Shown here in pieces: positions 5,144-5,861 of a stretch of 5,861 nucleotides of DNA (its first letter is position 1; each line of letters starts with the position of its first letter). The notes below the pieces were generated by a model, which was not told the DNA's origin, searched no databases, and saw nothing but the letters and a program-made list of their open reading frames with translations. The DNA is taken from assembly GCA_002340325.1 (NCBI GenBank), contig DDLV01000091.1, positions 1 to 5,861 on the forward strand, read 5' to 3'. Source of the DNA: Glaciecola sp. UBA2563. Lineage in GTDB: Bacteria > Pseudomonadota > Gammaproteobacteria > Enterobacterales > Alteromonadaceae. Made by a program: the position numbers and the translations under genes.

Positions 5144-5861
5144 CGCCGCAAGTGTTTCTCGATTGCTTCAACCACCGATTTAGCAAGTGGTAAGTGCGTT
5201 TTTTCTTTTGCCCATACTTCATGGAAGCCTGCCACGGTTTGCTTAACGGTATCCAACACTAATTTTTCAGGCAGCATCGCTTTTGCCGCTAAGTGTGATA
5301 ATTCATCCATCGTGAAATCACTAAATTTTTTACTACGGCTGACCTTAAGTGACGCATTATCATCATAGATATAAGGAATGGTCGAAACAAAGTCATAAGC
5401 AGGCGCAATCGAAACCGTGTGTTTGTCTTTGTAAATCACGGACCAATTTTTCATATGCATATCAGCATTTCCAATTAGCGTGTTAAACACCAATCTGCGT
5501 ATAAATTCTGCAATGTCTTCGTCTCGACCTTCGATACCAAGGACCTGGCCAATATTTCGCATGCTGGCTTTTTTATATTTATCTTGCGGATATACACCAA
5601 AGACTTGTGCGAAGTCCTCAATGTGGATTGCATGATTATCTGAATGGGCATCTGACCGGTCAAAACGCTTAATCGCAAATGCCTGAGCATTTGCGAAAGC
5701 ATTACCAAATTTGCCAATGCCACTAGGGATGTTAGCAATTTGACTGATGGGAAGTAGCTGAGTTTCCGGCACATCCATTCCCAACATTCGCGCCAGTTCC
5801 ATCATCGAAAATTCATTTTCTGGCACCGCTTCAAATCGAGACGATGGCAGTTTCACTATCC
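5128..5861 (-). CDS. hipA: HipA-like serine/threonine kinase toxin, C-terminal part (runs off right edge)
   Basis: About 243 C-terminal residues of a HipA-family protein. The frame stays open to the right edge, and the GTG at 5856 is internal (the preceding codon is Ile), so the true start lies outside. Counting from that GTG: VPENEFSMMELA (11-22) and AIKRFDR (61-67) are typical HipA segments. IGNADMHMKN (128-137) is the catalytic loop with Asp132, His134 and Asn137, and APAYDF (151-156) holds the metal-binding Asp155. These would correspond to Asp309 and Asp332 of E. coli HipA, and the core residues look intact. By family knowledge HipA phosphorylates a target such as glutamyl-tRNA synthetase and is neutralised by HipB, expected upstream beyond the window. 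Family length is about 410-440 residues, so the N-terminal part is missing only because of the edge. Its stop overlaps the hepT remnant convergently by 4 bp. Confidence 0.92.
   Translation of the reverse strand, partial: IVKLPSSRFEAVPENEFSMMELARMLGMDVPETQLLPISQIANIPSGIGKFGNAFANAQAFAIKRFDRSDAHSDNHAIHIEDFAQVFGVYPQDKYKKASMRNIGQVLGIEGRDEDIAEFIRRLVFNTLIGNADMHMKNWSVIYKDKHTVSIAPAYDFVSTIPYIYDDNASLKVSRSKKFSDFTMDELSHLAAKAMLPEKLVLDTVKQTVAGFHEVWAKEKTHLPLAKSVVEAIEKHLRRLPLA

Noticed and set aside
5475..5774. Minus-strand ORF of 99 codons inside hipA
   Set aside because: It is in another frame of the HipA coding sequence, which carries the kinase catalytic motifs.

Overview
The window looks like chromosomal DNA from a marine gammaproteobacterium, probably in or near the Alteromonadales (Shewanella, Pseudoalteromonas and Alteromonas types). 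The evidence is moderate to low GC, an exopolysaccharide export locus, and a HepT/MntA gene pair resembling the one known from Shewanella oneidensis. No marker gene fixes the genus.

Left part, 1-3088, minus strand: an exopolysaccharide secretion locus. A Wzc-like chain-length regulator and tyrosine autokinase (830-3088) is followed by a 354-bp gap and then the 5' part of a Wza-like outer-membrane export protein (475 to the left edge). The gap has its own good sigma70-like promoter, a 12-bp palindrome just inside the predicted transcript, and an 8-bp inverted repeat enclosing 35 nt shortly before the export gene's ribosome binding site. No wzb-type phosphatase lies between the two genes. Wzc would span the inner membrane and pass its phosphorylation-cycled oligomeric state to the periplasmic and outer-membrane export channel.

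Middle, 3089-3858: a low-information spacer. It holds an unrecognised minus-strand ORF ending 9 bp before wzc, a candidate minus-strand promoter near 3611-3638, an 18-bp operator-like palindrome at 3664-3681, and a candidate plus-strand promoter at 3790-3819.

Right part, 3859-5861: a toxin-antitoxin island. Four overlapping plus-strand genes form two tandem nucleotidyltransferase/HEPN modules: MNT1 (3859-4143), HEPN1 (4143-4577, intact RX4HXY motif), MntA-like MNT2 (4561-4962, GSX10DXD motif), and a HepT-like gene (4955-5131) cut to 58 codons and lacking its catalytic half. Convergent to it is the C-terminal kinase part of a HipA-like toxin (5128 to the right edge). Its stop overlaps the hepT stop inside an imperfect 22-bp inverted repeat. 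The likely reading is that a hipBA module landed in, or recombined into, a double MNT-HEPN operon, removing the second toxin but sparing its antitoxin.
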